This document shows positions 1-14,600 of a stretch of DNA of 64,000 nt, in pieces. Source of the DNA: Drosophila pseudoobscura. Its lineage: Eukaryota; Arthropoda; Insecta; Diptera; Drosophilidae. Under the pieces are notes generated by a model that was not told the DNA's origin, made no database searches, and was given only the letters and a program-made list of their open reading frames with translations. How positions within the stretch are numbered: position 1 is the stretch's first letter; every line of letters begins with the position of its first letter. Location of the stretch: the NCBI RefSeq assembly GCF_009870125.1, contig NC_046683.1, forward strand, positions 12,090,001 to 12,154,000, in the 5' to 3' direction. The translations under genes and the position numbers were made by a program.

Positions 1-2959
1 CCGTCTCGTTTCGTCTCGTTTCGCCTCGTTTCGCCTCGTTTCGACTGCCGCCGATCGTCACATCGCATCACGTCAGTCCCCATCCATCCCCACCCACAAC
101 CTTATATCACATCATTTCCCTTTCCCAATACCCCTCCCCCCCGTTCCGGGGCAATCTGTCAGATATTTATGCGATCAATGAAGTGTGCAAGTGTGCATTG
201 TGCATCCGCAGTATCTGGAATTGAAGAAACACCGATTGCCGTCTACTCTCAGTGATAGAAAATGCAATAAAAATACCAGCGGAACAAGGATTATTAATTA
301 TTCATTATTTTCTGAGCCTAAAACTCTTCATGGGGGGGAGGGGAGGAACTGAAACCTCTCCCCAGATTTCTTTTTTCAAGAATTTATATTTTCCCCTCGA
401 GATTTTCCTATCGAAACTTGATTGATGGCTGCGCATCTTATGATATTTACCCACTAAATTGTTGATTAATAAACACGCACGGACTGCAAATTGTATGTAT
501 CTACGTACGGGTACGTGTAGTCTCTGTACCCGTATCTGTATCTGTATCTGTGTCGGTGTAATTCGGATTAAGTAACATTTGATTATAGTCTCGAAGGCAA
601 GGGCTGGCGTATTAGCGACATGCTTTGAATGCAAAATCCAATAATATTTAACCCTGGGTTTGGTTATGGGTTTGCTTTGGAAATTGTTACGAATATCCAG
701 CGAAAGAAGGGGTAGATAAGAAGAAAGAGTGCAGGGTGTGGCCTCCCATACTGTAGAAGATTGATTTTCTCTGTTAAAATGTTACCATAGGCGAATTGAT
801 TTACTGTTTAAAATCATTCTCCCATTGGACTTTTCATTATTTCAACGCTGACACGTGAGTGACATTTTGCCAATCAGGTTCTCTGGAGAAGAGATTTGTG
901 CCGCTCAATATTTCTTGCCACCACTGTGATGTTGGTGGATTGCACAAGAACTGTATCTTCCGTCGCTTCGGTTGCGGTGGCGGTGGCGGTTCTGCTTTAC
1001 ACTTCCTCCTTCCTGTGACGGTGCCAGTGGCAGTGGCAGTGCCAGTCCCGGTGGGTGGATTTAAAGCCACAGCATAGTTTGTACTATGTTTATCATAGAT
1101 AAGATATAGCTGCGACTGCTGGCGATATGATTCTATGACGACTACTTTCTGCTGGTGCCTAGCGCCTAGTGCCAGCCAGTTGCCTATAATTTTCAAGGGT
1201 GTGCAGGTGCTTCTGTGATACCCTTTCGAAGGGCGGGCATTGTTTGTTTTCCGTATGCATCTGCAAATGGATGCCCGATCGAAAGGCAAGGGGGCATATC
1301 TGTCAGATATGTAAAGGGTATCTAAAGCTTCGACCACGCTCTCCCTCTCTCACCGTCTCTTGGCATGTGCCCTGCCTCTGTCACTGCCTCTGCCATGCCG
1401 CCGCCACCTTGTTTTGGCCTCGTTAATGCTTGCTGCGTGTTTTTTTTTTCTTCTTGGGGCTTTTCTTTGGTTTGGTTTCGTTTCTTTTCGTTTCGGTATG
1501 TGTTAGGGTTCTCCTCCACCCCCTCGCGGTCTCCCTCTCTCTCTCTCCCTCTCCCTCACTTAATAGAGGCTCCGATTGTTAACTTTATGATGTAATTTTT
1601 ACCTATTTATAATTTACTCTTTTTTAAAAAACTGTCGAACGGAAGTGGAACAAAAGACACGACACGAATATCGGAGACTGGGGCTCGGGACTCTAAGAAA
1701 AAGGTTTTGGGTTCTTCTTTGAAAATTTGCTGCTTGAAATTACACATCGTTTTAGCTGTTCAAATATCTGCGAAATCGTTTCCGATCATCGGGGTTTCTG
1801 TAAAAAAAAAACACCTTAAAAATGAACCTAAACCAGCGAAACTCGAGTTGAGCAGCGGTGTGTCGCATCATGCACACGACATGTATTTTGTCGAGAATTC
1901 TTTTTTACAGCATTCGCTTGTTCCTCTCGATTCTTGAGCTTCAAAGCAGTAGCTTTCGCAAATGTAAAGCAGTGCAAGGAGTGCCCCTTAAGAAGCAGTA
2001 GCGGAATGAAAGCAGTAGATTGATTCGAAAAGAGCAAAAGATCTGTTGAATCATCGAATAGGTGTAGATTCCTTAAAAAACCAATAAAACGATCGTAAAA
2101 AGCTTCGCTTAACTATTGCCAAATCATTTGAACTGCATTTTGGTTCGCATATAAGGCCTGTACACTCTTCACTCCACTCTCCAGTTTGCAAATGCATTTC
2201 CATGGGAACATTTGCTAGCTGAGGCTTTCCTAGGCAAAGAATACTCGACTTGACCCAGGTCTCAGTGGGTTAATTGGAGCAATATGTATATTTAGGAACT
2301 AATAAGAGAGAGAGGGTGACAGAGAGAGAGAGAGAGGAGCTACTCCCACTTTTGCACTGCACTTACGCTGTTTCGGCCGCTGTTTTCTCTCTCTCTCTCT
2401 CTCCCTCTCACATTCTCTCTTTCTGTTTTTGGGGTTAATGCGGTTGATGAATTCATTTACACTTGGCTGCTAATCAATTGAACTCATTTAACGATGCCAT
2501 AACCAGGCATCAGCCGCCGCCTGCTAACCCCCTCCCCCCCTCCTCGCATCTTAGAAATGTGTGGCAAGATGTTGTTGCCATTTTGGGGTATGCCTGTTAA
2601 TTGAGAAACACAACACAGCCCATAACACACACACACGCAAATGTTAATGTGCAACGGATGAATATCAGAGAGAGAGATGCAATAAGACATTGACACGGTT
2701 TTTTTTTTTTGTGGACTTTTGATAGCAGTCCAGCAACAGAAATTAAACCCTTGTCAGTCATGTACACGACATGTATGGTTTTATGCTGTTTTTGTACCTT
2801 TTTTTGGGCTTGTGTGTGGCAGGAATGGGAGAAGGGGGTCTAAGGTCTAAGGGGGATCTGGGGGAATATAAAGTCATATGCAAAATGCACTAAAAAATCA
2901 ATTCTTCTCCTTTTTCTCCTTGCAACACTCTTTGCAAACCAAACAAAAACCAACAACAG
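1..2959. other. Intron DNA of dlg1, no exon seen
   Basis: No convincing coding exon. It contains a 10-bp tandem repeat at the left edge, (GA)n and (CT)n tracts near 2306-2420, a G-rich/C-rich pair of tracts around 2528 and 3036, and scattered short ORFs in simple sequence. Read as dlg1 intron because the first dlg1 exon in the window begins in mid-protein. Confidence 0.6.
3..42. repeat. 10-bp tandem repeat, four copies
   Basis: Four direct copies of a decamer close to GTCTCGTTTC (third and fourth copies read GCCTCGTTTC). It may continue left of the window. Confidence 0.8.
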
Positions 2960-2983
2960 CTGCACAAGGCGTCTTCGGCAAAG
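2960..2983 (+). other. dlg1: Candidate 24-nt dlg1 microexon (LHKASSAK)
   Basis: A CT-rich stretch then AACAACAG is followed by 24 bases coding LHKASSAK and the strong donor AAAG/GTAAGG. The exon is exactly eight codons with phase 0 at both ends, and the next coding exon (3994) also begins in phase 0, so inclusion would insert eight residues just before PDZ1. No AG occurs in the preceding 60 bases, which suits a branch-point zone. I do not remember this octapeptide in known Dlg isoforms, so it may be an alternative or unannotated exon; chance occurrence is possible. Confidence 0.5.
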
Positions 2984-3993
2984 GTAAGGAATGATTTGGA
3001 AGGAACTGTGATGGAAGGGGGGAGCCCCAGTGGCCCCCCCCCCCCCATCTCACGCATACGCATTCTCGCATTCGCATTCGCATTTTTTTATTCTCTGTTT
3101 GTGGTCTCTTGTTTGTTGTCCATGTTTGTTGTGATTTTTGTGTACTCGTATTCGTATTCGTATTCGTATTTTATTGCCTAACCCATAGCCTAACACCTGC
3201 CATGGGTGCCCCAAGCGAAGGTGTTGCAAGCAAAGTGTGTGTGTGTGTGTGAGAGATAGAGAGATTTACGACCACACTTTTGCATCACCTTCTCCAAGGG
3301 CTTGAGGGCGTTTTTGGCATAGTCTCATACCAGGAATATATGTGTATATTTGTAATTCATTTATTGTTCACTCACACACACACACATCAATACTTACACT
3401 AACACAAACACTCACACATCTACATATATAATCGACCCCTTTTTGTCACAAAATGTTTCGAAAATCCATTAAGATATGGAAGATAAACATACATCGCAAA
3501 AAGGTGGTCGATATAATCGGTATACCAAGTGGATCAACAAAAAAAAACTCGAAAACGTATCGTAAAATCTTCGGAAGTGGGAAATATCCGCGAGCGACCC
3601 TAAAAACGACTCAGAAACGAGCCTTTGGCTAGCAAAAACCCAAGCCATGATTAAAGTATCGTTAAACTATCGCTAAACGATTACGAATGTTATCTTGTAA
3701 AAACTATCGTAAAAGTCTCGCCAAGTCTCGTGGCTAAATTATAGCTATACGAACTTCAAAACCTTCAAATTGTTTCTTAAAATTTATATACAAAAAATTC
3801 TATAATTCTATTGTATATTTTTGCATACGTTTTCGAGAGTTTTGTGATTATTTTTGGTCCACTTGGAATGATTACATAATCCATGCAGCATTTGTCCTTC
3901 CTTCTCTGTAAAACACCCGTAAACCTGTTGAAATGTAAACCTAATCTCTGTCTCTTTCTTTCTCTTCCTCGGGGCGAATGGCAATTGTTATAG
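2984..3993. other. dlg1 intron before PDZ1
   Basis: AT-rich with a (GT)n run near 3237-3250, (CA)n near 3371-3385 and repeated TTCGCA/TATTCG words at 3065-3170. No further exon supported. Confidence 0.55.
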
Positions 3994-6900
3994 GTGAATG
4001 GCGACGATAGCTGGCTGTACGAGGACATACAATTGGAGCGCGGAAACTCTGGTCTGGGCTTCTCGATTGCCGGCGGCACAGACAATCCGCACATTGGCAC
4101 GGACACATCGATTTACATCACAAAACTGATATCCGGCGGTGCAGCCGCCGCCGATGGTCGCTTGAGCATCAACGACATCATTGTCTCTGTGAACGATGTC
4201 TCTGTGGTGGATGTGCCGCACGCCTCGGCCGTGGAGGCGCTCAAAAAGGCTGGCAATGCGGTCAAATTGCATGTGAAACGAAAACGGGGAACGGCCACGG
4301 CCACAGCGGCCACCTCGCCAGCAGCAGGAGGCACCGCCGCCGCCACCGCTGGCGATGCCCGTGACAGTGGTTCAGCGGGCGGTGGCTCAAAGGTGATTGA
4401 AATCGATCTGGTCAAGGGCGGCAAGGGTCTGGGCTTCTCCATAGCCGGGGGCATTGGCAATCAGCACATACCCGGCGACAATGGCATCTATGTGACAAAG
4501 CTAATGGACGGCGGAGCGGCCGGTGTGGATGGTCGGCTCTCCATCGGCGATAAGCTTATAGCAGTGCGCACTAATGGGGTAACGTACATTTGTCGTATAT
4601 CCCTATTCGAAATAAACTAATGTCTCTCCCTTTTTTAGAGCGAAAAGAACCTGGAGAATGTAACGCACGAGCTGGCGGTGGCCACATTGAAGTCCATTAC
4701 GGACAAAGTGACGTTGATTGTGGGCAAGACGCAGCATTTGACCAGCAGTGCCTCACAGTCTGGAGGATCCACAGCGGGTGTAGCAGCAGGAACAGGATCC
4801 ACAGCGGGAGTATCAGCAGGAGCAGGAGGAGCAGGGCTGCAGCAACAGCAGCTATCACAGTCACAATCCCAGCTGGCGACGAGCCAAAGCCAAAGCCAAG
4901 TGAAGGAACAACAGCAAGTGAACTCTCAGTCGACAGGTGCGCTTACAAGTGTTGGACAAACGGTTGTTGATTCATCAACAGCAGCAGCAGCAGCATCAGC
5001 AGCAGCAGCATCACTACCATCATCAGTCCCACCAGCATCAGTAAATGTCCCAGCATCAGCCACAGCCACAGCCACAGCATCAGTCATTGCAACCACAATC
5101 AACAACAGCAACAGCAACCACACTACAACCAACAACACAAGCAACAACAGTAGCATTTTAAGCAGCTTGGGCAATGCCAATAGCCACAGCCACAGTCACA
5201 GTCACAACAACAACAATAATAATAATAATAATAATACCGTCAACAGCAGCAGTGTCAGTGGCAGTGGCAGTGGCAGCCAGACATCAGTTGCAGTTGCAGC
5301 AATAAACGCTTCTGCATCTGCATCTGCATCTGCCTCCTCCTTCTATAAGAGCGCTATGCCAATGCTTGTAAACAATGCTGAACAATCCACCACAACAATA
5401 CGTTCCCAATCACCACCGCCCCTGCCGCGCCGTAAGCGATTTATTTATTTTATTTGTAACCCATTCCCCCCACCACCACCCCACCACCCACCAGCTCACT
5501 TTTTATTATTTCCCCCCCACATAAGCGAAGCTAAGCCTTCCCTTCCACCAGAGAGTGGTAGGAGGGGAGGTGCTGCAATCGTTCATTCAGCTATTCATCT
5601 ATCCAACTTCCTTTTCCAATTTCTCTCCTGTCGGATCAATCATCTTCTATCCATCCATTTACACCACGTATTATCCAGCCTGTAGCCCCTTGCCCCGCCA
5701 CCCGCCCGTATTGCTGCTACTTGCGGAACGATTTCGTGTTGTTGTTCTTGGAAACCCAGCGCTATGCTGCTGCTGTCCATCCACCCCTAGCCCCCCCCCA
5801 AGCCACCTAGCCACCCAGCCACACCCCCGCCCCTTGTAGTGTACACCTTCAGTCCTTCAGAAAGCTGCTCCCCCCCCACCCACCTAAGGCTTGCCTCTCC
5901 CCTCACCCTTTTAGTGCCCGCGCGTGTGCTGTTGATATTTTATGCCAATCGATAATTAATCGCTAGAGTTGTGTGTTCTCTTGATCTATCGGATCAATCG
6001 ATCTCTCTATTTGTTGCATTTCTTTTGCTGTTTGTGTGTGTGTGTGTGCGCGTCTGCCTGTGTTTGGATGTGTGTATGCGTGTGGGTGGTTGTGTGCGCG
6101 GGTGTCTGTGTGTATGCGTGTGGAGAGGGGGGATGGTCTGGGGGAATATACATATATTTATAAAAGAAAACTTGTGTTTTTTTTTGTTCTTTCTTTTTTT
6201 TTGTGTTGTGTCCCGTTTTGTTTCTTTTTTCTTCTCTGTTTCTCTATATTTCCCCTTTTTCTCTCTCACTCTCTCTCTCTGTCTCTCTGTGTTTTTGTTT
6301 GCCTTTCTTACTCCCCGTCTCTCTCTCTCTCTCTGTCTTATCCTTCTGCTCTTCGTTGCGTGTTCCTTTTCTTTTGTGCTTTTGTTAAGTCTTTCTCTGT
6401 CTGTCTCTGTCTCTCTTCTAACCCCAAGAAATATATATCTCCTTTTTTTGGGGATACAACTTTTGCCCCCCGCCAGATGTCTCATTTCTCTCTCTCTCTC
6501 TCTCGAAAAGCTTTAAATAACCTTTAACTTTCTCTCTTACTCTCTCTCTCTCTCTCTATATCTTACTCTTTCTATCTGTATCTCTTGTCTCTTGTCTCTG
6601 TCTCTGTCTCTCAATCTCTGTCTCATTTGTTTAATAATTAATTCTCATTCCTCGAAAACTTTGTGTGGCATCAACCGATAATCGAAAATCAATCCCAAAA
6701 CCAATCCAATCCCATCTTAGAGCCCGGCTCGAGATATGCATCCACGAATGTCCTGGCCGCTGTCCCGCCTGGCACACCGCGCGCCGTCAGCACCGAGGAT
6801 ATAACCAGGTGAGCCAACCCCTACCCTTCGGCTCCCCCCTAATACGATTTTAATCTTTGATTTGCTTTGTTTTCCTACTCCACAGAGAACCGCGCACCAT

Positions 6901-8622
6901 CACCATACAGAAGGGCCCACAGGGACTCGGCTTCAACATTGTTGGCGGCGAGGATGGCCAAGGGATCTATGTGTCGTTTATACTGGCCGGCGGACCAGCG
7001 GATCTGGGCTCTGAGCTGAAGCGCGGCGATCAGCTGCTCAGCGTTAACAATGCCAATCTGACGCATGCCACGCACGAGGAGGCCGCTCAGGCGCTTAAAG
7101 TGAGTTCCTCCGGTGCACTCCCCACCACGAAATGCTTCTAAATTCGATCTCTATCTCTCTCTCTCTTTTCGCTGTGGCAGACATCTGGCGGCGTTGTCAC
7201 CTTGGTGGCACAGTACCGACCCGAGGAATATAATCGTTTTGAGGCTCGCATTCAGGAGCTGAAACAGCAGGCCGCCCTCGGGGCTGGGGGCTCTGGAACC
7301 TTGCTGCGGACCACACAGAAGCGTTCGCTATATGTTCGGGCCCTGTTCGATTACGATCCGAATCGAGACGATGGACTGCCGTCGCGGGGACTGCCCTTCA
7401 AGCATGGCGACATCTTGCACGTGACGAACGCCTCCGACGATGAGTGGTGGCAGGCGCGACGTGTCTTGGGCGACAACGAGGACGAGCAAATCGGTATTGT
7501 GCCATCGAAGAGGCGCTGGGAGCGCAAAATGCGGGCACGGGATCGTAGCGTCAAGTTCCAGGGACATGCGGCGGCCAATAATAATCTAGACAAGGTGAGG
7601 AACAACAAACAAAAACCATCCAAGGGACGACAGTGCGTTGCAAAACTATAGTTTGAAAGTAGTAGCTGAGAATCGTACAAATCAGAGCTCTGGAGGACTG
7701 GTTAAGAGGCTATAAATCCCAGAGAAGGATGGATCTACACTTCAGATATTTCTATGATTTTAATTGAATGGAAAAAATATGTTTCCTGATAGCTTCTATG
7801 CCAAAATTGTACTCGTAGATGAGAGCGAGCAGGTTAAAGGTCTCTACCTATCACATTTAGGTGTCTTCTAACCAAAATCCACAATTTATGGGTTGTCTAT
7901 TCAACGATTTGCTGAAATCGCATCTTAAAAACTGTCTAAAGTGAAATTATGGTAGATATTCGAATGATCCAAGATGATTGTTGCATGAAGAGAATAGAAT
8001 CGAGAATCGATTCGAATAGTCTTGAATAGTCTCGAATATCTCGAATGGTATTCGAAAAGCACATTCGGTGGGCCCCTACCAATTTCGATAGTAAAACGTA
8101 GAGTTCTTGTAACGCACTGCCCATCCATTTAAAGATCCCTAACTAAAGCACGTATTATTCTTGGTTCTTTTGCAGCAATCGACATTGGATCGAAAGAAAA
8201 AGAATTTCACATTCTCGCGCAAATTTCCGTTTATGAAGAGTCGCGATGAAAAGAATGAAGATGGCAGCGACCAAGAGCGTAAGTAGACAATCGAACCGGG
8301 GAACAAACCAACCAACCAAAAGGGGAAGCCAGCCAACAGCCAGACAGCCGGACAGTCAGCTATGCCCGTCTGTCTCTCATCTTCCTCCATCCGTCTCTCT
8401 GTCTGTCTCTCTCTATCTCTCGCCCGTTAATCTCCGGAGACGACACTGCAGTAAATACTCGGAGAAGATACTCTGCTACTCGCGTAGTCTATAACTAAAC
8501 TCAATCGAAGAAGGATATCGTTTTACTAGTTAATTGTTGTTTAAAATTAAGGCTTAACAAGATCCCTCTCTCTTTTACTCTGTCGCTCTGTCTCCTAGTC
8601 TATCTCTCTCTCTCACTCTGCC

Positions 8623-8653
<31 letters not shown>

Positions 8654-11600
8654 ATTGAAACATTGAGTGTGTGCCTTTGTATGTGTGCTTCTGTGGGCTT
8701 GTCTGTATGCGTGGTTGTAAGGTATGTGCGTGTTTCTGTGTGTGTGTGTCTGGAGAAGAGTATTTTTGTTGTACTTGTTGGGCGTGCAGAATCTTCTGTG
8801 AAAGCACCGCCAAAAAAAGCAAAGAAAACATGCACAATTCTCAGTTTTTTCTGGAACACTGTAGCCCCAAAAAAACCCATTTTTTTGGGGCTAAAGTGCT
8901 TTATATTCTAATATTTTTTTTATATATTTTTTCGTGATTATTCCGGTTTCCTCCGTTTCTTCGTTTTTCTATTTTAGCCACAAAAATGTCAGCCTTTGTG
9001 GATGTAAAATTATTGTTAAATTTTTTGTATGTAAATATTTTTTGTTGGCTAAAGTATTCCATATCATAGTATACCATATTCTATCCTTATTTTGTATTTA
9101 TTTTTAAATTTAAATATTGTTTCCCTTCGGTTAACGTTCTGTTGTTCCATGAATGTGTTTCGTTAATCATTTTACATCATTTATGTTTATGTTTCTGTTT
9201 ATTTTCATATTATTTTTACATGTTTTTACACCCGTTCCGAACCGGTACCAAACCATTCAAAAACTGTGATGTGACGATGTCCAATGTGTACACTGCTCAT
9301 ACAATCTACAAATCTACATACCATCCCTGTGGCCCGTCCTTGGATGAACAACCGATCGATGATGGACCAACACCACACACACACACACACACGCACACGT
9401 TTACCTTTACACACACATTGTTATCCGTGAACCGAACAAACCCCTGCCGAATCCCTACTGAAACTACCACGATCTGTGGGCAGTCAATGGAGTTGTGAGC
9501 AGCACCAGCGAGATAGACATAAATAGTGTCAACAACAATCAGGCGAACGAACCGCAACGTAAGTGCCTCCAAACATAAACGCATCCAGATCCTTCGCTTG
9601 GATAGCGGATACTAACAACATGCCACATGAATATATTTATCTGTTAGCACCAGAATACTCGTATCATGTACAAAAACTAAAGGGTCTTTCGGTTCTTCTC
9701 CCTGTCCCACTCTCAATCGGTCTAGTGTTGGTAAACACAAACACAAAAACACACACACACACATCTGCACTTTGTATGGAATAAGCTATGGGCTATATAT
9801 TAACCGTTAGATAGTTTTGTTCAAGTACTATCATGGGAGATCATGGAACATCGATTTGTACATCTACTTATAAGTATTAGTCTTTGGGCGCTAAGCTACT
9901 CTGTAATTCTGAACCCCCAAAGAGTGTGTCCTTCAGCGGCAGAGTTGCACTCACACACATACACCCACACATATTACACATTACATTGTACATCCTATCC
10001 TATCAGATATATGTATGAATCATTTGGCGAAAAAACATCATCAAAACGAACATTTTCGGTTAATTTAAAATGCTTTCTCTCTCCTGCTGCCTAAACACTC
10101 TGAAACGTACTACTTTTTGCTGTTCTCTCTACACTACTCGTACTTATACACCCTACTCTGTGTGTGTTCCCACTCCCAATCAATGTTCCGGCCGCCTTCA
10201 TAAATTTTCTCGTACACCAATGCTTCGGCTACAACGCGACCCTCAATCGAACCTCTCATCGCGTTCTATACAATATCAATACCGTAAAAAACAATAGAAG
10301 ACGAACCTTAGGGATCCGCAATGGTTCTTTAAACAGCACATCACATGTTCATCAGAGTTCATCAGAGAACCATCAATGGATGGATGGGTTCTTCCATTCC
10401 ATTCTTCCATATGTATTCCGCTGAACCCCCCGAATGATGATCAAAACCATCTTGGGTTTTCCATTGTGAAGAAATGATTCTTCCAGAAGTCTAGATAGTT
10501 CTTCTCCAGCAGCACCACATATGCATGTGTATCAATGCAAGGAGAACCATTTAGAGGCGGGATGGATACTCCTATGTCGTGTGTCCCCAGATGGTCATTT
10601 TCCTTCCCTATTCGTAGTACATCAAGTGTACATCTACATCAAGTGCAACTAGAACCATTCGGGGTACAATCATTTAAAACCAACAACAAAACTTAAAAAA
10701 ATAAAAGATATACAATATACTATAATTATTAATAATCGTATCGTATCGAAATGAAACGATCTCCACTGCCACTTCTGTTTTAATCTGACCAAAACATTCT
10801 CTTTTTTCTCTCTCTCTCTCTCTCTAACTCTAACTCTCTCACTCTGTTTCTCCTCTCTTTTTGGTTTCTCCTCTGTTTTTTCTCTTCATTTTTCTAGCTT
10901 TTATGCTTTGCTACACACAAGACGATGCCAATGCTGAAGGAGGTATGTACTCGATAGAAGAATATATACATATATACTACAAATACTACTTATATCTGCT
11001 GCTATATACATATAATTACATTCATATACTACTATATAAATCTGAGAATATCCACATGAACATACAATATACATATACATGTACATCTACTCGTACATAG
11101 ATACATACATGAAAATAACATCAATTTTACATTTGACATCTACTCTACATACTCTCGTACACATGTAGAACCTATATATCTGCGTATATCTACATACACA
11201 TCTACACACGTGCATATTACGTACATGCATACATCATACATACATATTAGTACGTATTAGTTTTTGCTAAAGGTCTTTCGTTTTTACTTCACACACACAC
11301 ACATACATAACACATACAGTCATCTGTACATCACCATGTCTACATATTAATTGGTACATTACATTTTCCCCATTATAAATATCCCCTCATCCACGCCATC
11401 CTTCATCTTTACATCTGAATACCGTTTTGTGTTCCGTGTTTATTTGTGACATACATTACGTACATTATACATCTTCGTACTATATTATTCTTAAATGTTT
11501 TCTGTGTATATGTACACCTGTATATTATACATACATATAACATATTTTTGGGACAACAACAAACCCTTTATGGCTATAGTTCCTTAATTGCGATGTACAT

Positions 11601-14600
11601 CGTCAGTGTTTCGTCAGGTGCACGGCCAAATCAGTTACATTTTGCTGGTGCTGATGAGCATTGATGAAACTTTAAAGATATTTTGATGTACATACATCAT
11701 TAGGTATTAATCTACCTCTTCGGAATGTGCAGTAGCAATCGTAGACGTATACAAAATGTACATCACGAAGGACATCGTTATTAAGGCACTATTTTCATAC
11801 CAGATACATGCAGGGCTTGACAAACACACATTTTTGGGTTTTTCCGATTCGTATCTGTTTGATTTTGAGCATACACATACATCCATTCGGACATCTAAAC
11901 ATACCGATAAACGATACCAAATGCTAATAATCTATCGCATCAACATTTCGATATACGTTGTTATTTATCGTGTTATGTATCCGTATGTTTATCAACGTCG
12001 TGCTTCAATGTTTCCACACGATCGACTCGACTTGACTTGATGTATGGATGATAGATAACTCTAAATAAATTAATCGATTCATTAAAATGTACATACATAC
12101 ATACATACCGAACATACATATACATATACCACACCATATATGTATACAATATGTATAGCTTGAATGGAATACAACATCCGTATGTATCGTATCTGTATGT
12201 GAATGTACGCCTCTAGCGTATGTCTGTGTGTCTACATAAATACTGAGCATAGAAAATCATCTAGAATATTGATCGGAATGATGAATTATGCTAATGATTA
12301 CGATTACGATCTATATCTATGTACGCATACACACATACAACATCTCCAAACGACAAACCACCGATGAAGAAGATCCAGAAGGTGTTCACGTTGTTTTTTC
12401 GATTTGCAAGTTTGTTTTTTTTTCGTGTTACAGTCAGATCTCGATCTCTACAATCTCTCGCTTACTCTCTCTCTCCTCAACATTTTACTTATACCACATT
12501 TGAATACGCAAAACACATCTCTTCTCGTCAACAATAAACAAAAAAAAAAAGAGAAACATTTACTATAAAATCAGACAAGCCAGACACCAAAATCCACGCA
12601 CTACTCACGCACTCAGACAGTAAAAGACTTGAAAATACTACATATAATCGATTCGATTTGTTGTTAATCTTTGGTATTTTTGTTCTTCTTTTTCTTTTTG
12701 ATACTTCTTTTAACCAAACAACCAACCAACCAATCAACCAAACCCCTGTGTCTGTGCGAAACTACTTCTGAACTACTTCTTGTGTTTCCCACTACTGCAA
12801 CTACTACTACTTCTACTTCTACTTCTACTACTACTACTATTTCTACTACTATCCTCAAAACAACTGTTTCGTCTACGAATCAATCTACTACTACTACTAC
12901 TATTACTACTACTACTATATCTACTACTGTTGCTACTGTGGTGTGTGCGTCATCGAATCTAAACGTTCGTTTCACGTGTCCTACTCTGTCTCTCTCTCGC
13001 TCGCTATATCTGAATCCGTCTATATCTCTATCTATATATATATTTATATATATATAATATATATATATGATCTATCTGGAACAACAAACAAAACCAACAA
13101 CCAAACAATATTTGATTTCGTTACAATCTTTGTTTTTGAATTCACGAAAATTCCTACTGATCTAAAACATACACCATACATATATCTATATATCTTCTAA
13201 ATATATATTGATCTCTACAACAAATGAACAACCAACCAATCTACCAACCAACCAACCAATCAACCAACAAACAAACAACAAACTAAACCAATCAACAATC
13301 CAAAATGACAACTCATATATAAATATATATATATATACACATATATTTGTATACCACCATGCGCTCCGCTCCGATCCTCGCTCCTCGATCCTCGCTCCTT
13401 CGATCGATAATACTGCAATCAACAACAAAAATTCGACTACTACTAAATTCTTCTGTATATCTGTGTATCAACCAACCCCTCTCGTACATCGTACATCACA
13501 AATACGAACGAAACGTCAGGCGAGATTATCTACAGAGTGGAGTTACCCGATATGGAGCAGATAACTCTGATCTACTTGGAGAATAGCGATGCTGACTATC
13601 GTAAGTCGAGCAACTGAAAAAAAAACAAAAAACAAAAACCAAAAACAACCAAAAAACAAAATCAACCAAAACCAACAGCAAAATATATACTACTATATTA
13701 AAAAAAAGAAAAACCAACAAATATATAATTTTTTTTTTTTAAACAATAACAAACTTTAAAAAAAAAACTAGTAAACAATTTTTTTTTTATTTCTGTAAAA
13801 CCAAAAAAAAAAAAAGAAAAAGAATGAAATTGAAATATATATATAATTTTTTTTTTAGTTCCGAATACAAAGAAATCCAAAATTTTTGCAAGATCTACTA
13901 TATTCCTATTCTTCTGGTTATGTTTTTGTTCTTCTTTTTTTTTCGTTCCTTCTTTGAGTTTTGCCTATCTCTTGCTTTGTCTCTCACTCTCATGCTGTCT
14001 TACTCTCTCGCTCTCGCTCTTCCTCTTGCTCTCTCTCTCTCTCTCTGTCTTTCCGTCTCTCTGTCTCTTTGTCCACTTAATATACCCATCTCCATCGTAT
14101 AACACTTAGAGAAGAACATTTCTAGAGTCTGCCAGATTTTCATAGGATAACATTTTCAAATGGGGTCTTAAATATTTGGAATCCAAAGTGTTTGGCGGGT
14201 TTGCTATACAAAATTGAAGAGCAGCAGTACTTACTACTTACTACTCTTTCCTTATAGATCATCTGTAGAACTCCCTGCTTATGCTTACGTTCTCCCCACT
14301 TTCTGAGAGCTCATGTTCCTCAATTCGTTTTAGTCCTGGAATAGGAATCTCTTTTTTTCTTTATCTTTTCCTAGAACTTGAAAGAACAGTCCTCATAGTT
14401 TTATATTGTTTTTTTTTTTAGAATTTTGTCCAGTGTTGAATAATTCCATAGCATCGAATGACGCGTTCAGTTCGTAGCAAATTAGTTATGTGATCCTTCA
14501 CCCCTGGAACACTCCAAACACTCCAAACACACCCACACCCACACCCATAGCCACAGCCACACCCTTGAGCACACACCTTGTATCGTTGCCCTGCCCGACC

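Noticed and set aside
5969..6527. Several 160-180 codon ORFs on both strands
   Set aside because: Made of GT and CT simple repeats (Cys/Val and Leu/Ser/Phe); no gene-like composition.
12345..12390. Coding-like [15 protein letters not shown] stretch in a dlg1 intron
   Set aside because: No acceptor that keeps the frame open and a poor donor.
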